From Podospora bellae-mahoneyi (taxonomy: Eukaryota > Ascomycota > Sordariomycetes > Sordariales > Podosporaceae): DNA of 64,000 nt. How positions within the stretch are numbered: position 1 is the stretch's first letter; each line of letters opens with the position of its first letter. The position numbers and the translations under genes were made by a program. The stretch covers positions 3,842,706 through 3,906,705 of the forward strand of contig NC_085882.1 of NCBI RefSeq assembly GCF_035222275.1, in the 5' to 3' direction. The notes under the pieces are model-generated. The model searched no databases. It was not told the origin of the DNA and saw nothing but the letters and a program-made list of their open reading frames with translations. Of this stretch, positions 41,871 to 53,283 are shown in pieces.

Positions 41871-44180
41871 ATGGCAGATCAGAGCAACAATAAGCAGCAA
41901 GACGAGACCTGGTTTCTCAAGTCCAAGTGTCCAGTTCTCCTCCCCCAGCTTGAAGCCCTGCGACTGTCACAGGAGGATTTTTCCACCTATCTCGAACAGA
42001 CGCTTCAGCGCAACACCAAACCCGACGTCAAGGTCGAAAACAAGAAGAGCTATGCAGCTGCCGCGGCTCAGCCAACAACAAACGCCTTTATGGATGGCCT
42101 TCTAGCCCATATTACCGGCGTCAATGACTTTTACCTGAGCGACGACAAAATGCTTACCGAGAATGGCGATGTCACCTTCCGGTCTTCAAACAGTGTTCTT
42201 GTCGATCTGTTCACCGAGCTCGAGGAAGTCATCGATAGCAATCGTCTCGACAGCATTCTCACCGCTGCCTGGGCTGAGGACCCCCTCGCCACCCTCAAGA
42301 TCATCTTCAACGCCCGGTCGATACATCTCGGCAAGAGCTCGCGCATCTCCTTTTACCGGTGCGCCGGATGGCTGGCTGAGCACCACCCCTTCACCTTGGT
42401 CAGCAACATCCACTTGCTCAGCAGCCCCGTGATTCCAAAGCCGACGTCGGCCAAGAAGCAAGAGAGCGAAGCGGTCGAAGAGGATCTCGTCATGGTGGAA
42501 GCCGAAACGACAGAAGAGGACGCCCCCGGCCTTGATGTCGTCACCGGCATGTCTCATGGCTATTGGAAGGATCTTTTGAACCTCCTCGCTCTTGCCGCCA
42601 ACGGAAAGCTCAACGTCCTCGCCAGTCCCCGCGACGTTCTCAATATCAAGTGCGAAACGAAACCCTCGGTGCGATACGACCAGGAAAAGGCCAAAGAACA
42701 GCGCGCCAAAACCCGCGATGCCCGTCACCATCAAGCCTGTACACTCTTGGAATCGGATGCCACGTACCGCGCACTTCACTTGACTGTCTCGCGTCTCTTT
42801 GCCGAGCAGCTCAAGAAGGACATCGCCCTCCTGAGAGACGGCGACAACAAGGCCAAGAAGCAAATCTCGCTCTGCGGCAAGTGGGCTCCGTCAACAGACC
42901 GCTTTCACGACAAGCACACGTTTGTCGTCTCGACCATCGCTGAGCTGATGTATCCTGCACCCATGTTTAGCTCTGACATTGCGGGCAATCGTGAGCTGTA
43001 CCTTCGTCATGCACGTGAGGCCTATCGAAAGGATATCTCCGCCCTCCGCAAGCACTTGGACATTGTCGAACGCAAGCTGTCGGCCAAGACCCTCGACAAG
43101 ATAAAGTACGACCACGTCCCGTCTGTGGCCATGAACAATTACACCCCAATATTTGCAGCCAAGGACGAGACTCGGTTCATGAAGTACCTCGATGACGTTT
43201 CAACTGGCAAGACCCAGATCAGTGGTGCCACTCTCCTTCCCAGCACTCTCATCAAGGCCGCACGTGAGGCATCAGAGCGTTCAACATACTCATTCGGCTC
43301 GCAAACCAAGAAGAAGCGGACGCTTAAGGAAATGAAGGCTGATGTCGTGGGTGCTGCCACCTCCAAGGTGATTGACGGCCAGTGGAAGACACTTGTCCAG
43401 CGCATCAAAGACTCTGGCACTCTGGAATCCTGCATCGCCGTGTGCGATGTTTCTGGGAGCATGAGCAGTCCTGTCTTCCAAGATGGCACCACCCCCATGG
43501 ACAGCTCCATTGGCCTTTCGCTCTTGGTGGCTGAAGTCACCAAGCCTCCGTTTGGTGGAGCTTTCATCACCTTCTCCACAGATCCCATAGTTGAGAAGGT
43601 TGACCTCAGTGAGGGTCTGGGTGAGAAATACACCAAGATGGTAAGGGCGGACTGGGGCGCCAGCACAGACTTCTGTGCCGTCTTCAGCCGTCTGATCCTG
43701 CCCATGGCCATCAAGAATGCTGTCAAGCCTGAGGACATGGTCAAGCGAGTGTTTGTCTTTAGCGACATGCACTTCAACTCGGCTCAGTACGGTGCCGGTC
43801 AGTGGTCTTCGAGCTTCGAGCGGATTCAACAGGATTTCAAGGATGCGGGCTATGAGATGCCCGAGCTGGTGTTTTGGAACCTGGCCGGGGGTCGAGGTGG
43901 ATATTCCGGCTCATATGACATCGCCCCCAAGCCCGTGGCCGCTGATCAAGTTGGCACAGCTCTTGTCAGCGGGTACTCTCAGGGTATGCTCAAGGTTTTC
44001 CTAGGTGGTGCTGGGTTTGACGAGATCAAGGAAGAGGATGAGGAGATGGCCGTGGTTGTGACCAAGGACGGGGAGGAGGTCACGGTAGAGCCAGAGGCGA
44101 AGCGTAGAAAAGATCCATACGACCAGGTCAAGCAGGCCATTTCTCACAAGGCGTACGGCGGGTTGGTTGTGTTGGATTAG
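41871..44180 (+). CDS. DUF2828 protein with vWA-like MIDAS domain
   Basis: A single exon of 769 residues from the ATG at 41871; an in-frame upstream extension to 41751 reads like leader. The N-terminal two thirds is the helical TROVE-like part of DUF2828 (NAFMDGLLAHITGVNDFYLSDDK, then NARSIHLGKSSRISFYRCAGWL). The C-terminal third is von Willebrand A-like with an intact metal site (CDVSGSMSSP, D526-x-S-x-S) and a later GASTDFCAVF threonine loop. Two acidic insertions interrupt it. DUF2828 occurs across fungi and plants without an established role; similarity to Ro/TROVE proteins suggests RNA binding. Confidence 0.88.
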   Translation: MADQSNNKQQDETWFLKSKCPVLLPQLEALRLSQEDFSTYLEQTLQRNTKPDVKVENKKSYAAAAAQPTTNAFMDGLLAHITGVNDFYLSDDKMLTENGDVTFRSSNSVLVDLFTELEEVIDSNRLDSILTAAWAEDPLATLKIIFNARSIHLGKSSRISFYRCAGWLAEHHPFTLVSNIHLLSSPVIPKPTSAKKQESEAVEEDLVMVEAETTEEDAPGLDVVTGMSHGYWKDLLNLLALAANGKLNVLASPRDVLNIKCETKPSVRYDQEKAKEQRAKTRDARHHQACTLLESDATYRALHLTVSRLFAEQLKKDIALLRDGDNKAKKQISLCGKWAPSTDRFHDKHTFVVSTIAELMYPAPMFSSDIAGNRELYLRHAREAYRKDISALRKHLDIVERKLSAKTLDKIKYDHVPSVAMNNYTPIFAAKDETRFMKYLDDVSTGKTQISGATLLPSTLIKAAREASERSTYSFGSQTKKKRTLKEMKADVVGAATSKVIDGQWKTLVQRIKDSGTLESCIAVCDVSGSMSSPVFQDGTTPMDSSIGLSLLVAEVTKPPFGGAFITFSTDPIVEKVDLSEGLGEKYTKMVRADWGASTDFCAVFSRLILPMAIKNAVKPEDMVKRVFVFSDMHFNSAQYGAGQWSSSFERIQQDFKDAGYEMPELVFWNLAGGRGGYSGSYDIAPKPVAADQVGTALVSGYSQGMLKVFLGGAGFDEIKEEDEEMAVVVTKDGEEVTVEPEAKRRKDPYDQVKQAISHKAYGGLVVLD

Positions 44181-44712
44181 GCGGCCTTTGGGGTTTTGTT
44201 TTGTAGGATGGTTTGAAGAACAACAATGTTGCAAAGTAACTAGCAAGCATCGTTCTATTGTAAACAAAAGTTCCGACTGTCATTCGTCCGTAACATCCGG
44301 TACTCTCTTAGTTTTATCCCAGGACTGTTGGTGGCTCATGCCCTCTCTGGTGTCTCGCAACAGTCGATAGTGGCGCTGCCTAGCACCAGCACCTTGGTTA
44401 AGGTACCCTTTGTCCTGTTGACGTCTAACAGCGGAAGCGCCGAGACGCTGCCGACAATCTTTCCTATTGCCGGCGTCGCATTCAACTTGGCAAGTCGGGT
44501 AAAGCGGATGATGGCAGGTTCCCGCGATATCATAGATTGCCCCCCCCCGATTTATTGTAGATGAATTGGAGACCAATGCGGGGTTGTCTTACACCTCAAG
44601 GGTATTTTGAGGTGACGTAGATGCGAGACAGGAGGATATAAAGAGTTGGAAAAAGTCTTTTATCTGAGACGGTGAGGCATTGTCCGACCACACAAGATTG
44701 ATAGACACCATC
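44181..44712. other. Intergenic, 532 bp, promoter of secreted protein gene
   Basis: Holds a TATAAAG at 44637-44643, 70-76 bp before the next ATG. Nothing else recognised. Confidence 0.5.
44637..44643 (+). promoter_or_regulatory. TATA box of one-copy secreted domain gene
   Basis: TATAAAG 70-76 bp upstream of the ATG at 44713, the usual distance for fungal genes with short leaders. Confidence 0.5.
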
Positions 44713-45462
44713 ATGAAGCTCTCCCTCTTCACCGCGCTCGTTCCGTTGCTGCCTTCCATCTCGGCCATACCTGCTTCGTCTCACCTGTCACCAAGACAGC
44801 AAAGGTGCATAGGAGATAGCGAACCTGGCCTGTGGGTGGTGGAGAACCTCGAGGTGGAATATACTGGCGACGAAGTGCTCCAGCGCGGCAACGCCACGTT
44901 CACGCTCACCAACACCAACACTGAAGTTACCGACACCCTGCGTTGCTCCCTACGAGCCAACTACATTTGTGAATTTTATGGGATCCCGTCTGATCCGAAC
45001 CTCGATATCTGGTTGCAGCTCAACCTGAACGTTGCAAGCTTCACCCTCAACAAGACCCTTCCTGATTGCCTAGGGCCTGAGTGGGGGTATGTTTTGACCA
45101 ATGATTGGGGGCGCACAAGACACGAATGCTAACATCAGAGCAGCGACGCTTGGATTGTAGGACAAACCGAACTGTACCTTGAATGCCCACAGGAGTGGAC
45201 CGACAAGATGGTCTGCCAAGACGATGGGATCAAGGGTGTCGCAGACGGAGATGTGGTGCTGCCCGAAGGCTGGCCGAACGGTCGAGAGGATGAGAAGAGA
45301 GAAGTGGCTGCCGAGAACAGACAGGACGGGGTTGATCAGGTTGTTAGCAAAAGAATTTCTGGAGGAGGAAGCCAGGCCGAGCATGCACAGCCCCATCAGC
45401 AGACGGAGCGCAGAAAGACCAGACCTGTTCAGCCCGTCGGTGAAGAGGAGGCTGAGGCTTAG
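44713..45462 (+). CDS. Secreted glycoprotein with one copy of the Cys/Trp domain
   Basis: Exons 44713-45086 and 45144-45462 (57-bp intron, GTATGT, CTAAC, AGCAG) give 230 residues. Signal peptide 1-18. The domain runs from C32 to about 155: LWVVENLEVEY, GNATFTLTN, LRCSL, YICEF, LDIWLQLNLN, then PDCLGPEWG at the intron, then TELYLECPQEW and MVCQDD. Strand order, the cysteines and the phase-2 intron after the W/C step match each repeat of the gene at 28511-30279, so the two are judged homologous. The last 75 residues are charged, Gln/Glu/Arg-rich and probably disordered. Function unknown. Confidence 0.78.
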
Positions 45463-45965
45463 ACTTGCGATGCCAGAAGACTGCGATGCTGTCAGGCAGA
45501 GGGTTGATAACTACCTTAAGTCACTTTGAATGAGAAGTTCATGCGCATTGCAGTTGATGACAACTGATGAATTCCATTCAAGGATTTGCTCAATAAGTGT
45601 GCAGATGACAGAACCTCCGATTATGAGAGAAGGACGCTTATAACTGCCCTGCTATATCATATTCTTCTCGCCAACCCAGCTGGATAGATTATAGACCGGA
45701 AACTTGGAATCGTATTGCTTGTGAAGAGGTAGGCTGTGCCACACACGTCAACCAGACCAAAAATTCCTTCTTGGCACCTAAGGGGACAGGAATGGCGTTG
45801 CCAAGATGGAAAATGTCTGAGGCGGAGCAGATTGCACAATCAGACTCGAGAGGATATTAAGCCGATGCTTTTCGCTCATCATAGGTCGATGTCAGGCCAT
45901 GATAGTCTGGTCCTAACACAGATCGCGCTCTGGCCAAGAGAAGGGAATCTAGCTAGTCCGACACC
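45463..45965. other. Intergenic, 503 bp
   Basis: Between two plus-strand genes for secreted/surface proteins. No gene or repeat recognised. Confidence 0.4.
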
Positions 45966-47237
45966 ATGTTTCCAGGCGAATCGTTTCTTCTCCTCTGCTC
46001 TTTATCTCTGGCTTTCGCTGGGGTAATTGAGTCCTCCCAACAGCGAGGGTAAGTGTCCAAAACCTGTTTATCAAGTGTTTCAAAACAAGAATTAGGTAAC
46101 GAACCGGCAAATAGGAGCCTCGAGAGACGCCGCTGGGCTGTGAGAAACTACGCAACAAATCCCCAAATACCGCGCCCTCTCAGTTCTCCGTCACTTTTGA
46201 GACCTCCTACCACCACAGTTGCGAAGTACCCATCGAAGATAGATTATATCAAGAATAATCTCGAGCTTTGGAGACTTTTTACATGCAACATAGAGGCTAC
46301 TCTTGATACGTATGTCAAGGAGGACCCCAGTGTCTGCTTGCCAAAACTTGGAGTAGTTGTACCACTTCAAACTCCCGAGGAGATGGAGCCCGTCGAATAC
46401 TTGGACTCCACATACATTTCAGCCATCGATAACCTCATACAAAAGGCTCTCCTTCCAGAGTCACTTTCACCCTACCTAAAGCAAGGCCCACTAGCACTCC
46501 TGGCCGTACTATCTCTCCCCAGAGACGATCTTTTTGGAATCGGGTACCTGATAGCGAACGACACGGACACGTGCAAGAATATGGAATGTCAGAATGGCCT
46601 GTTCAATCCACTGACTTCAACCTCGCTGAGACCCATCCCGACGCCCATGAAGCAGCACATCAGCAGGATCGATGCCTGGAGCAGAAGTAAAGCAACCGCA
46701 ACCGCCACAAACACGAAACAGACCTCGGTAGCTGTCAGCGCTCAACCTACGCGTGCACCCACACCTATCATCATAACTACTAGTTCAACCGTCGTCACCA
46801 CCAACCTCCAGGGCTACACAACTCTCAACCACGTAACGAAAACAGGAACACAAACTATAACCCCTTCATCACCAACACCCACCCCAGACCCAGTCAATAC
46901 ATACATACTGCAAGAACAAGACAAAGCGGACGTGGTCGAGGCATTCTCCTCCGCCATGCCACGTCTCTTTGATCGACTTCTAGCACCAAGTCCTTCCGTA
47001 ACGGCGACAATGAAAACAAAAGAGATTCCAGCTTCGAAGGTGGAAAGAAAAATAGTAGAGACGCCGATACCCGGGCCTTGGATCGGGGGAGGCAACATTA
47101 CTGTGAGGTTTTATGAGGCTAATTTGACTTCTGATGGTGATAAGGAAGAGAAGGTAAATGGGACGGCAGGGAATTTGGTCGGGCAAGGTGTGTGGAGTTG
47201 GTTAGTGGTAGTGATTGGGATGATGGTCTTGCTATGA
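45966..47237 (+). CDS. Predicted GPI-anchored surface protein, function unknown
   Basis: Exons 45966-46048 and 46115-47237 (66-bp intron, GTAAGT..AATAG) give 401 residues. Exon 1 is almost only the signal peptide (FLLLCSLSLAFAGVIESS). A mature globular part of about 180 residues has two cysteines close together (DTCKNMEC) and a helical start (KIDYIKNNLELWRLFTCNI). A Thr/Ser/Pro-rich stalk follows (TITPSSPTPTPDP). The protein ends in NGTAGNLVG and a hydrophobic tail with no cytoplasmic residues (WSWLVVVIGMMVLL), the pattern of a GPI-anchor signal. No enzyme motif. Cell wall or plasma membrane location is inferred. Confidence 0.75.
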
Positions 47238-48776
47238 CATAGAGGGGACGGTCCACTTCCAATTATACTAAGGTAGGTAGTTAACACTGAATTACAGAGA
47301 TATTTTTGCTTGAAAAGAGAGTCTTTTCGGGGCTACTTCTCAACGTAAGTTCAAATTATCAATAACTGAAAGATCAGGGAATTTCGTGACCGGTTCTCTC
47401 AGGGCTTTTTAGCTCGTCATCATACCCTGAAATTCAGCATCGAATGCAGCTTTTCTACCCGTTATGCAACCCAGGGTTTCAGTATACCTAAGGTAACGGG
47501 CCGACTGAGTCCACCCAAACCGCAGCCTCTTGGGTTACATGAATCCACCATGATGGATTCTCGAAACACAATACCCAAGGTAGGTACGGTATCCGGGCAA
47601 GTATTCTAGATGTCAGATTTGTCAAGTAGGTACCTACTCGGAAATGTCAAACAAATGACGTAGTTACTTTATTGCTGGGTTGTATGGAATGTTTCAGGTG
47701 AAACCTGTCAAGAGTCTAAAGATGTGGTTCTCGCTGTTCAATGAAGCCATGGCGCCACGTCATAGTCAAACTACGGAGATAATGATGATTGAACTATGCC
47801 TTTCAGATAATTCAAGCGACGTGTTTGGTACCTACCTTATCTAAGGAGCTCATGATACCAGCCTAGGTGGCCAGCTCGAGTCGACTTGCCAACTAGACCT
47901 ATTGGTGGAAACCCTTCACCCTCCAAACCTCTTCAAGCCATGGTGATCCTTTCCATTTGCTTCGGAGAGCCGACTGAAATAACCCCAAGTGAAAATTGGG
48001 CGGGAACACAGACTAAACTCACTGTTGACGTAGGCTGCTATGCCGAAGCCCAATCCTACTTTTATCTAACGAGCCTAGGTAAGTATAGGCATACCAGAGA
48101 AAGACAACGCCGTGCCATGCCCCGGATCAAGGACACTAGAATCACCAGGCAAAGCCTGCTTCACCACCGACTCACTCGGGCGCTTCTTGGCCCAATGGCA
48201 ACGAGGATCAACGGCCTTTTGTCGGTGCCATGACGGTGCATGGTCAACCTTAGCATGACGTGCAGCTTGCACGTGTTGACAATTCCCAGCCAGATTCGGT
48301 CCGTTTGACTGCGGGCATGCTCCCCAGACCAGCAACTCCGGCCGCAGACTGCAGTGCAATGGCCCGGCACTACTAACCGAGGTGCGCCGTGCCAAGTGCC
48401 CTTCTCCACAGACGGGGTTTGTTGTGGTCGCGGGGCCCCGGATTGTGGCGCCCACGGGAGTGATCTGGTGTAACGGTGAAAAGACGTTGACGATCCTGGG
48501 GAAATTCGCCCTGGAAGACGCACTGAAACGCGACATCGCAAGGTTTTCGCGAGCCAGGTGGTGGCCTACCTCGGCAGCATAGTTTTTTTTGAAGGGCCGA
48601 GCAAGACGCCGACAATGTCACCTCCAAAGATGAAGGCTTGGTAGGTTGCCGTGGTCGTCGCCATCAAGCAAAAATCTACCTATTTAGGTCCCGGACCCTC
48701 GCTGCCATGATGCTCCAAAACACCACCAGCCAGCCTCATCGCCTCCGAAGAGCCCATCCAGTAACGACTAGCCAAA
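47238..48776. other. 1.5 kb intergenic region with repeated GGTAGGTA elements
   Basis: A/T-richer than flanking genes. GGTAGGTA or its complement occurs several times (47272, 47579, 47829 areas) and a 14-bp palindrome of the family at 47625. No ORF here looks real. The right end is the promoter of the AA13 gene. Confidence 0.55.
47625..47638. repeat. AGTAGGTACCTACT palindrome
   Basis: A perfect 14-bp palindrome, the longest member seen here of the TAGGTACCTA-like family. Confidence 0.75.
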
Positions 48777-49987
48777 ATGAAGCTGTCATCGACCTTTTCC
48801 GTCCTCACGGTGGCCACTGTGGTTCACGGCCATGGTTATTTGACCATCCCGTCCAGTCGGACACGTCTTGGCTCCGAGGTAAGAGCTGCAAGCTGCGAGT
48901 TCTCTGGAAGCTCAATACTGACACATGGACCCAACAGGCTGGCCTTGACTCTTGCCCCGAGTGCTCCATTCTCGAGCCTGTCTCGGCCTGGCCCGATCTT
49001 GACGTTGCTCCTGTTGGCCGCAGTGGACCCTGTGGTTACAACGCCCGCGTGAGCATCGACTACAACCAGCCTCGCGCTGGGCTGTGGGGCAACTCTCCCG
49101 TCGCCCGCTACTCTCCTGGCCAGACCATCGACGTCCAGTGGTGCGTCGACAACAATGGTGACCACGGTGGCATGTTCGCCTACCGTATCTGCCAGGATCA
49201 GGCGCTCGTCAAGAAGTTCCTCACACCTGGCTATCTCCCCACCGACGAGGAGAAGCAGGCCGCCGAGGACTGTTTCGAGAGGGGCACCCTTCCCTGCACC
49301 GACGTCTCGGGCCAGAACTGCGGCTTCAGCCCTGACTGCTCCCCCGGTCAGCCGTGTTGGCGCAACGACTGGTTCACCTGCAATGCTTTCAATGCCGGTG
49401 ACCGTCGCGCCTGCCAGGGCGTTGACAATGCTCCCCGCGGGTCTTGCTACACCTCGATTGCTGGAGGTTTCCCCGTCACCAAGAAGATCAAGCTTCCCAA
49501 CATCAACGTCGGTCACACCCTCCTGAGCTTCAAGTGGAACTCGTTCCAGACCGGTCAGATCTACCTGTCTTGCGCAGATATTGCAATCGGCGAGGGCAGC
49601 GGCACCGTCGACCCGCCTGCTTCGACCACCTTCTCGACTGTCGTCACCCCCGGTGCCTCGTGTGCTGCCGCCCCGTCGGTGCCAGTCGTGTTCAACGAGA
49701 AGGCCACCACTGCCTATGGCCAGAACATCAAGGTTGTTGGCTCCATCGCCGCGCTCGGCAGTTGGAACCCGGCCAACGCTGTGCCCCTCTCTGCTGCCGG
49801 TTACACCAACTCCAACCCCGTCTGGTCCACCACCCTCAACTTGGCTCCTGGCACTTCCTTCACCTACAAGTTCATCAGGGTGGACAGCAACGGCGCTGTG
49901 ACCTGGGAGAGCGATCCCAACAGGTCCTACACCGTTCCTGCTGCTTGCCAGGGCCAGAGCGTGGCTGTCGATTCCACCTGGCGCTAA
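48777..49987 (+). CDS. Starch-active lytic polysaccharide monooxygenase (AA13) with CBM20
   Basis: Exons 48777-48878 and 48938-49987 (59-bp intron) give 383 residues. An 18-residue signal peptide ends VVHG, leaving His as mature residue 1 ([14 protein letters not shown]), the first ligand of the copper histidine brace. The second His is in [35 protein letters not shown] and [16 protein letters not shown] match AA13 enzymes such as the Neurospora starch LPMO. A short linker leads to a C-terminal starch-binding CBM20 (about 285-383: [27 protein letters not shown]). It oxidatively cleaves starch outside the cell. It is followed by a mannanase gene on the same strand. Confidence 0.95.
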
Positions 49988-50683
49988 ATTGTGATTGATG
50001 GATGAATGGGAGTCGGGCGGCATCGGGCGTTCGGATTGCATAGGGAAATAAAAGGGGTCACAAAGGAGGTCACATTACATCGGGCATTGCATCTTTTATC
50101 TGTCTCCAACACTTTATACTGTACATATTTGTTCTCTTCTCTTCATGTTCATCATTTCTATGCAAGGTTCGCGATGGAGATAGGGAATCATGGAGTGGCA
50201 ACCCGACGTTACATTTCGATCTCCGCCATGTGCACATGCTCTGATGATGATCGCATCCCCGTCTCCATTTCATCACCCCAAGGCTGAAGATGGATCCAGA
50301 CCGTCGGAAGGAAGCTCTCAAAATGGGAGGGCGGCCCATTGCTTTCCGACCCTGCGTGTTCCCGGTGTCGATTGGCGAACAGCATCCAGACGTGGTCTCG
50401 TCGAGCTTCTATGGCACTGATAAACCCGGAAACCGTCCCGGGAAAATCCACCCGTCCATCACCCCGACCTCTCGGGCCGGACAAGAGTGCAGGAAACGGC
50501 GTTGCCAAGACGTGCCAAGCACACGAAACCCCTGAAGGGCGGCTCATCGACTTCCGCATCGTGAATATGGCAATCAGCTATGTGCTGGGAACTAAACAAA
50601 GATAAATACCATCATGGCCTTTTGCTTTTGGTTTGGCCTCTAGAAGGGGCAAGCTGCTTCATCACAGTCTTCCAGTCACCATC
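49988..50683. other. Intergenic: AA13 3' region and mannanase promoter
   Basis: 696 bp between two plus-strand polysaccharide-degrading genes. Short ORFs only. Confidence 0.45.
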
Positions 50684-52071
50684 ATGGTCCTCGCCAAGTC
50701 CTTCGTCCTCAGCTTACTAGCCCTTACCGCTGCCGCCGCCCCCAGCGGCCCAGGTGAAAAGGGTCCTCACAAGGGCAAAACCCCCAAGGGTTTTGTTACC
50801 GTGCAAGACGGAAAGTTTAAGCTCGACGGCAAGGACTTTTACTTTGCCGGTAGCAATGCGTACTACTTCCCCTTTAATGGCGTATGTCATCACCATCCAT
50901 TCCAGTCACGATCAGTTAATATATGCTAACAACAATCAGGACCAATCAGATGTCGAAAAGGGGTTGACCGCCGCCAAGAAGGCAGGTCTCACCGTCTTCC
51001 GCACCTGGGGATTCAACGACAAGAACAGCACATATATCCCGGGTGGTCTTCCACAGTATGGTGGTGAAGGCGCTGGTCCTTCCGAGGTGGTCTTCCAGTG
51101 GTTCCATCCCAACGGCACCTCCACCATCAACGTGGCCGGCTTCGACAAGGTTGTCAAGGCCGCTGACAAGGTCGGAACCAAGCTGTTGGTTGCCCTGACA
51201 AACAACTGGGCGGATTACGGAGGCATGGACGTCTACACCGTCAACCTGGGTGGAAAGTATCACGATGATGTATGTACCTTACTTGGAGCTGCCTTTCTTC
51301 TCACATGGTGGTGGGATAACTGACAGTGAACAGTTCTACACAGTTCCCAAGATCAAGAACGCCTACAAGCGCTACGTCAGGGAGATGATTCTTCGCTACA
51401 AGGACTCCCCCACCATCTTTGGCTGGGAGCTCGCCAACGAGCCTCGTTGCGGTGCTGACGGCACTCGCAACCTTCCTCGTAGCCCGAACTGCAACCCGGC
51501 CGTCATGGGCGCTTGGGTCAAGGAGATGAGCGCCTACATCAAGTCGCTCGATCCCCACCATCTCGTCACCTGGGGCGGAGAGGGTGAATTTAACCTGCCC
51601 CAGGGTTCTGATGACTGGGCCTACGCTGGCGGGAACGGCGGTGACTTTGACCACGAGATCGCCATCGACACAATTGACTTTGGTGTGTTCCATTCGTACC
51701 CGGATTGGTGGTCAAAGACTGTGGAATGGACACAGCAGTGGATCCGGGACCACGCCGCGGCTGGTCGCAAGGCCAAGAAGCCTGTTGTTCATGAGGAGTA
51801 CGGCTGGATGACGCCCGAGGCCAGACTCGAGTACCTCGGAAAGACACACAACTCTACCCGTCTGGAGGTAATTGGCAGCTGGCAAAAGATCGAGGTGGAG
51901 GAGAAGCTGGCGGGAACCATGTACTGGCAGTTTGGGTACGGTGGTTACTCATATGGGCGCAACCACAATGACGGCTTCACCATTTACTTGGAGGACCCCG
52001 AGGCCAAGGAGCTGGTGTATGGTCATGCCAAGGCTATGAACAAGCTCAACAAGAAGAAGGGTGGCAGATAG
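50684..52071 (+). CDS. Secreted endo-beta-1,4-mannanase (GH5_7)
   Basis: Exons 50684-50881, 50940-51269 and 51334-52071 give 421 residues; both introns (58 and 64 bp) are phase 0. Signal peptide about 1-19, then a short Lys/Gly/Pro linker. No CBM1 is visible. The TIM barrel begins [20 protein letters not shown]. The acid/base Glu is in [10 protein letters not shown] (about E212) and the nucleophile in VVHEEYGW (about 330). [12 protein letters not shown] near the end is typical. Family members cleave the mannan backbone of softwood and seed polysaccharides. Similar to Podospora Man5A by motif order. Confidence 0.94.
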
Positions 52072-53283
52072 AGAGGGAGCAGCACCCCCAACATCTTGAT
52101 ATCGGTTAGCATCCCACATGCATGTATAATAGAAGGTTGTCAGGGAAAATCAAAAGCTTGATTGCGCACTTGATTGACTTGGGGTGATTGTGTGGAGATA
52201 AGCATCAGTGCCGACTTGGCAATGTAGGGAGTATAAGGGCCAAGGCGGAAAAAGCCGGTGTCGTGAAGCTTCGCCCACTCCTGTTGAGATCTTCTTCAGC
52301 CGTGGGATGCAGGGAGGATCTGAACGGGGCCACGAGACGCTGATCGTGGGTCTTGTGTATCAGTTGCCGCTTTAAGAATGGCCGGGTCTTGTGATGGTTT
52401 TTCCATATTATGAGTGTCCACCTTCGAAAGAGAGGTAGGTAGTGACGGAAAACAAATATCTGAAAGTTGTACGACTACATACGAAACCAGATCACCTTTC
52501 CACATGATGCCCACTTCAATTTGTCTATCTTTTCATCACAGGCCAAGTATCAACCCAGGACACGAATACAGAGGGTTGCTTGCATTTTAGTCTGGTTTCT
52601 ACACATCTTTTGAGGCTGCCCCCTTTTGATTCACCTAGACTAGGTAGGTGGGTACAGCTGATGGCTTTCTTCACTTGCATGAAAGTTGCGCTGAGCCTGC
52701 TCTGTAGCGGGTTGTACAACTATTAGGATCATTATCTGTTGGGTCAGAGCTGACCAAAAATCCAAGCATTCGAACGCATGATCCGATTACTTCGGGAAGG
52801 ATGGATGACGGACTGACCTATATTGGGAGTTTTTGGAAGGTTCCAACGAATGCGAAAGGCACAGTTGTCTCTCGCAACCGGACATCGGACAACTATCCGA
52901 CGTTAGGTGGGTGAAATCATGGTGGCTAGTTCCAAATAACATCAATATAAAATGTTGATGGTTTCAGCTCAGAGAACATGAACCTGACACAAAAGATCTG
53001 AGTTTGTTACCACTGGATCCCCCTTAACGTTTGCCGGCTGAACATGGCCGATTCGGCTACACAAGCTAGCCACGAGCCAAGTGTTGATCCTGCTTAAAGC
53101 GGCGAGGGGCCGCGTGGGTGGTGCACCCATTTCAATCTGACCGACGGGACACAGGCTCGGAAGAGTCGGATCTGTTTGCTCATACTCGCCTATAAAGATG
53201 TGAGAGCCCGTTGCCTCTGTGTCGAGTGGTTGTTCTCAGCCCAGTTGACCATTCATCTCCTGCGGATATCCACATCGCGTACA
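52072..53283. other. 1.2 kb intergenic region
   Basis: Has GGTAGGTA-type half elements near 52433 and 52638 and a TATA box at the right end. ORFs are short and unconvincing. A CATTCGAACGCATG stretch near 52769 was checked as a tRNA T-arm and rejected. Confidence 0.45.
53191..53197 (+). promoter_or_regulatory. TATA box of small cysteine-rich protein gene
   Basis: TATAAAG lies 87-93 bp before the ATG at 53284 in otherwise non-coding sequence. Confidence 0.5.

Noticed and set aside
48836-50041. 401-codon minus-strand ORF
   Set aside because: Antisense shadow of the AA13 LPMO gene with the same codon-bias cause.
52755-52790. tRNA T-arm-like sequence (GTTCGAAT on the minus strand)
   Set aside because: No matching A box, anticodon arm or acceptor stem within tRNA length.
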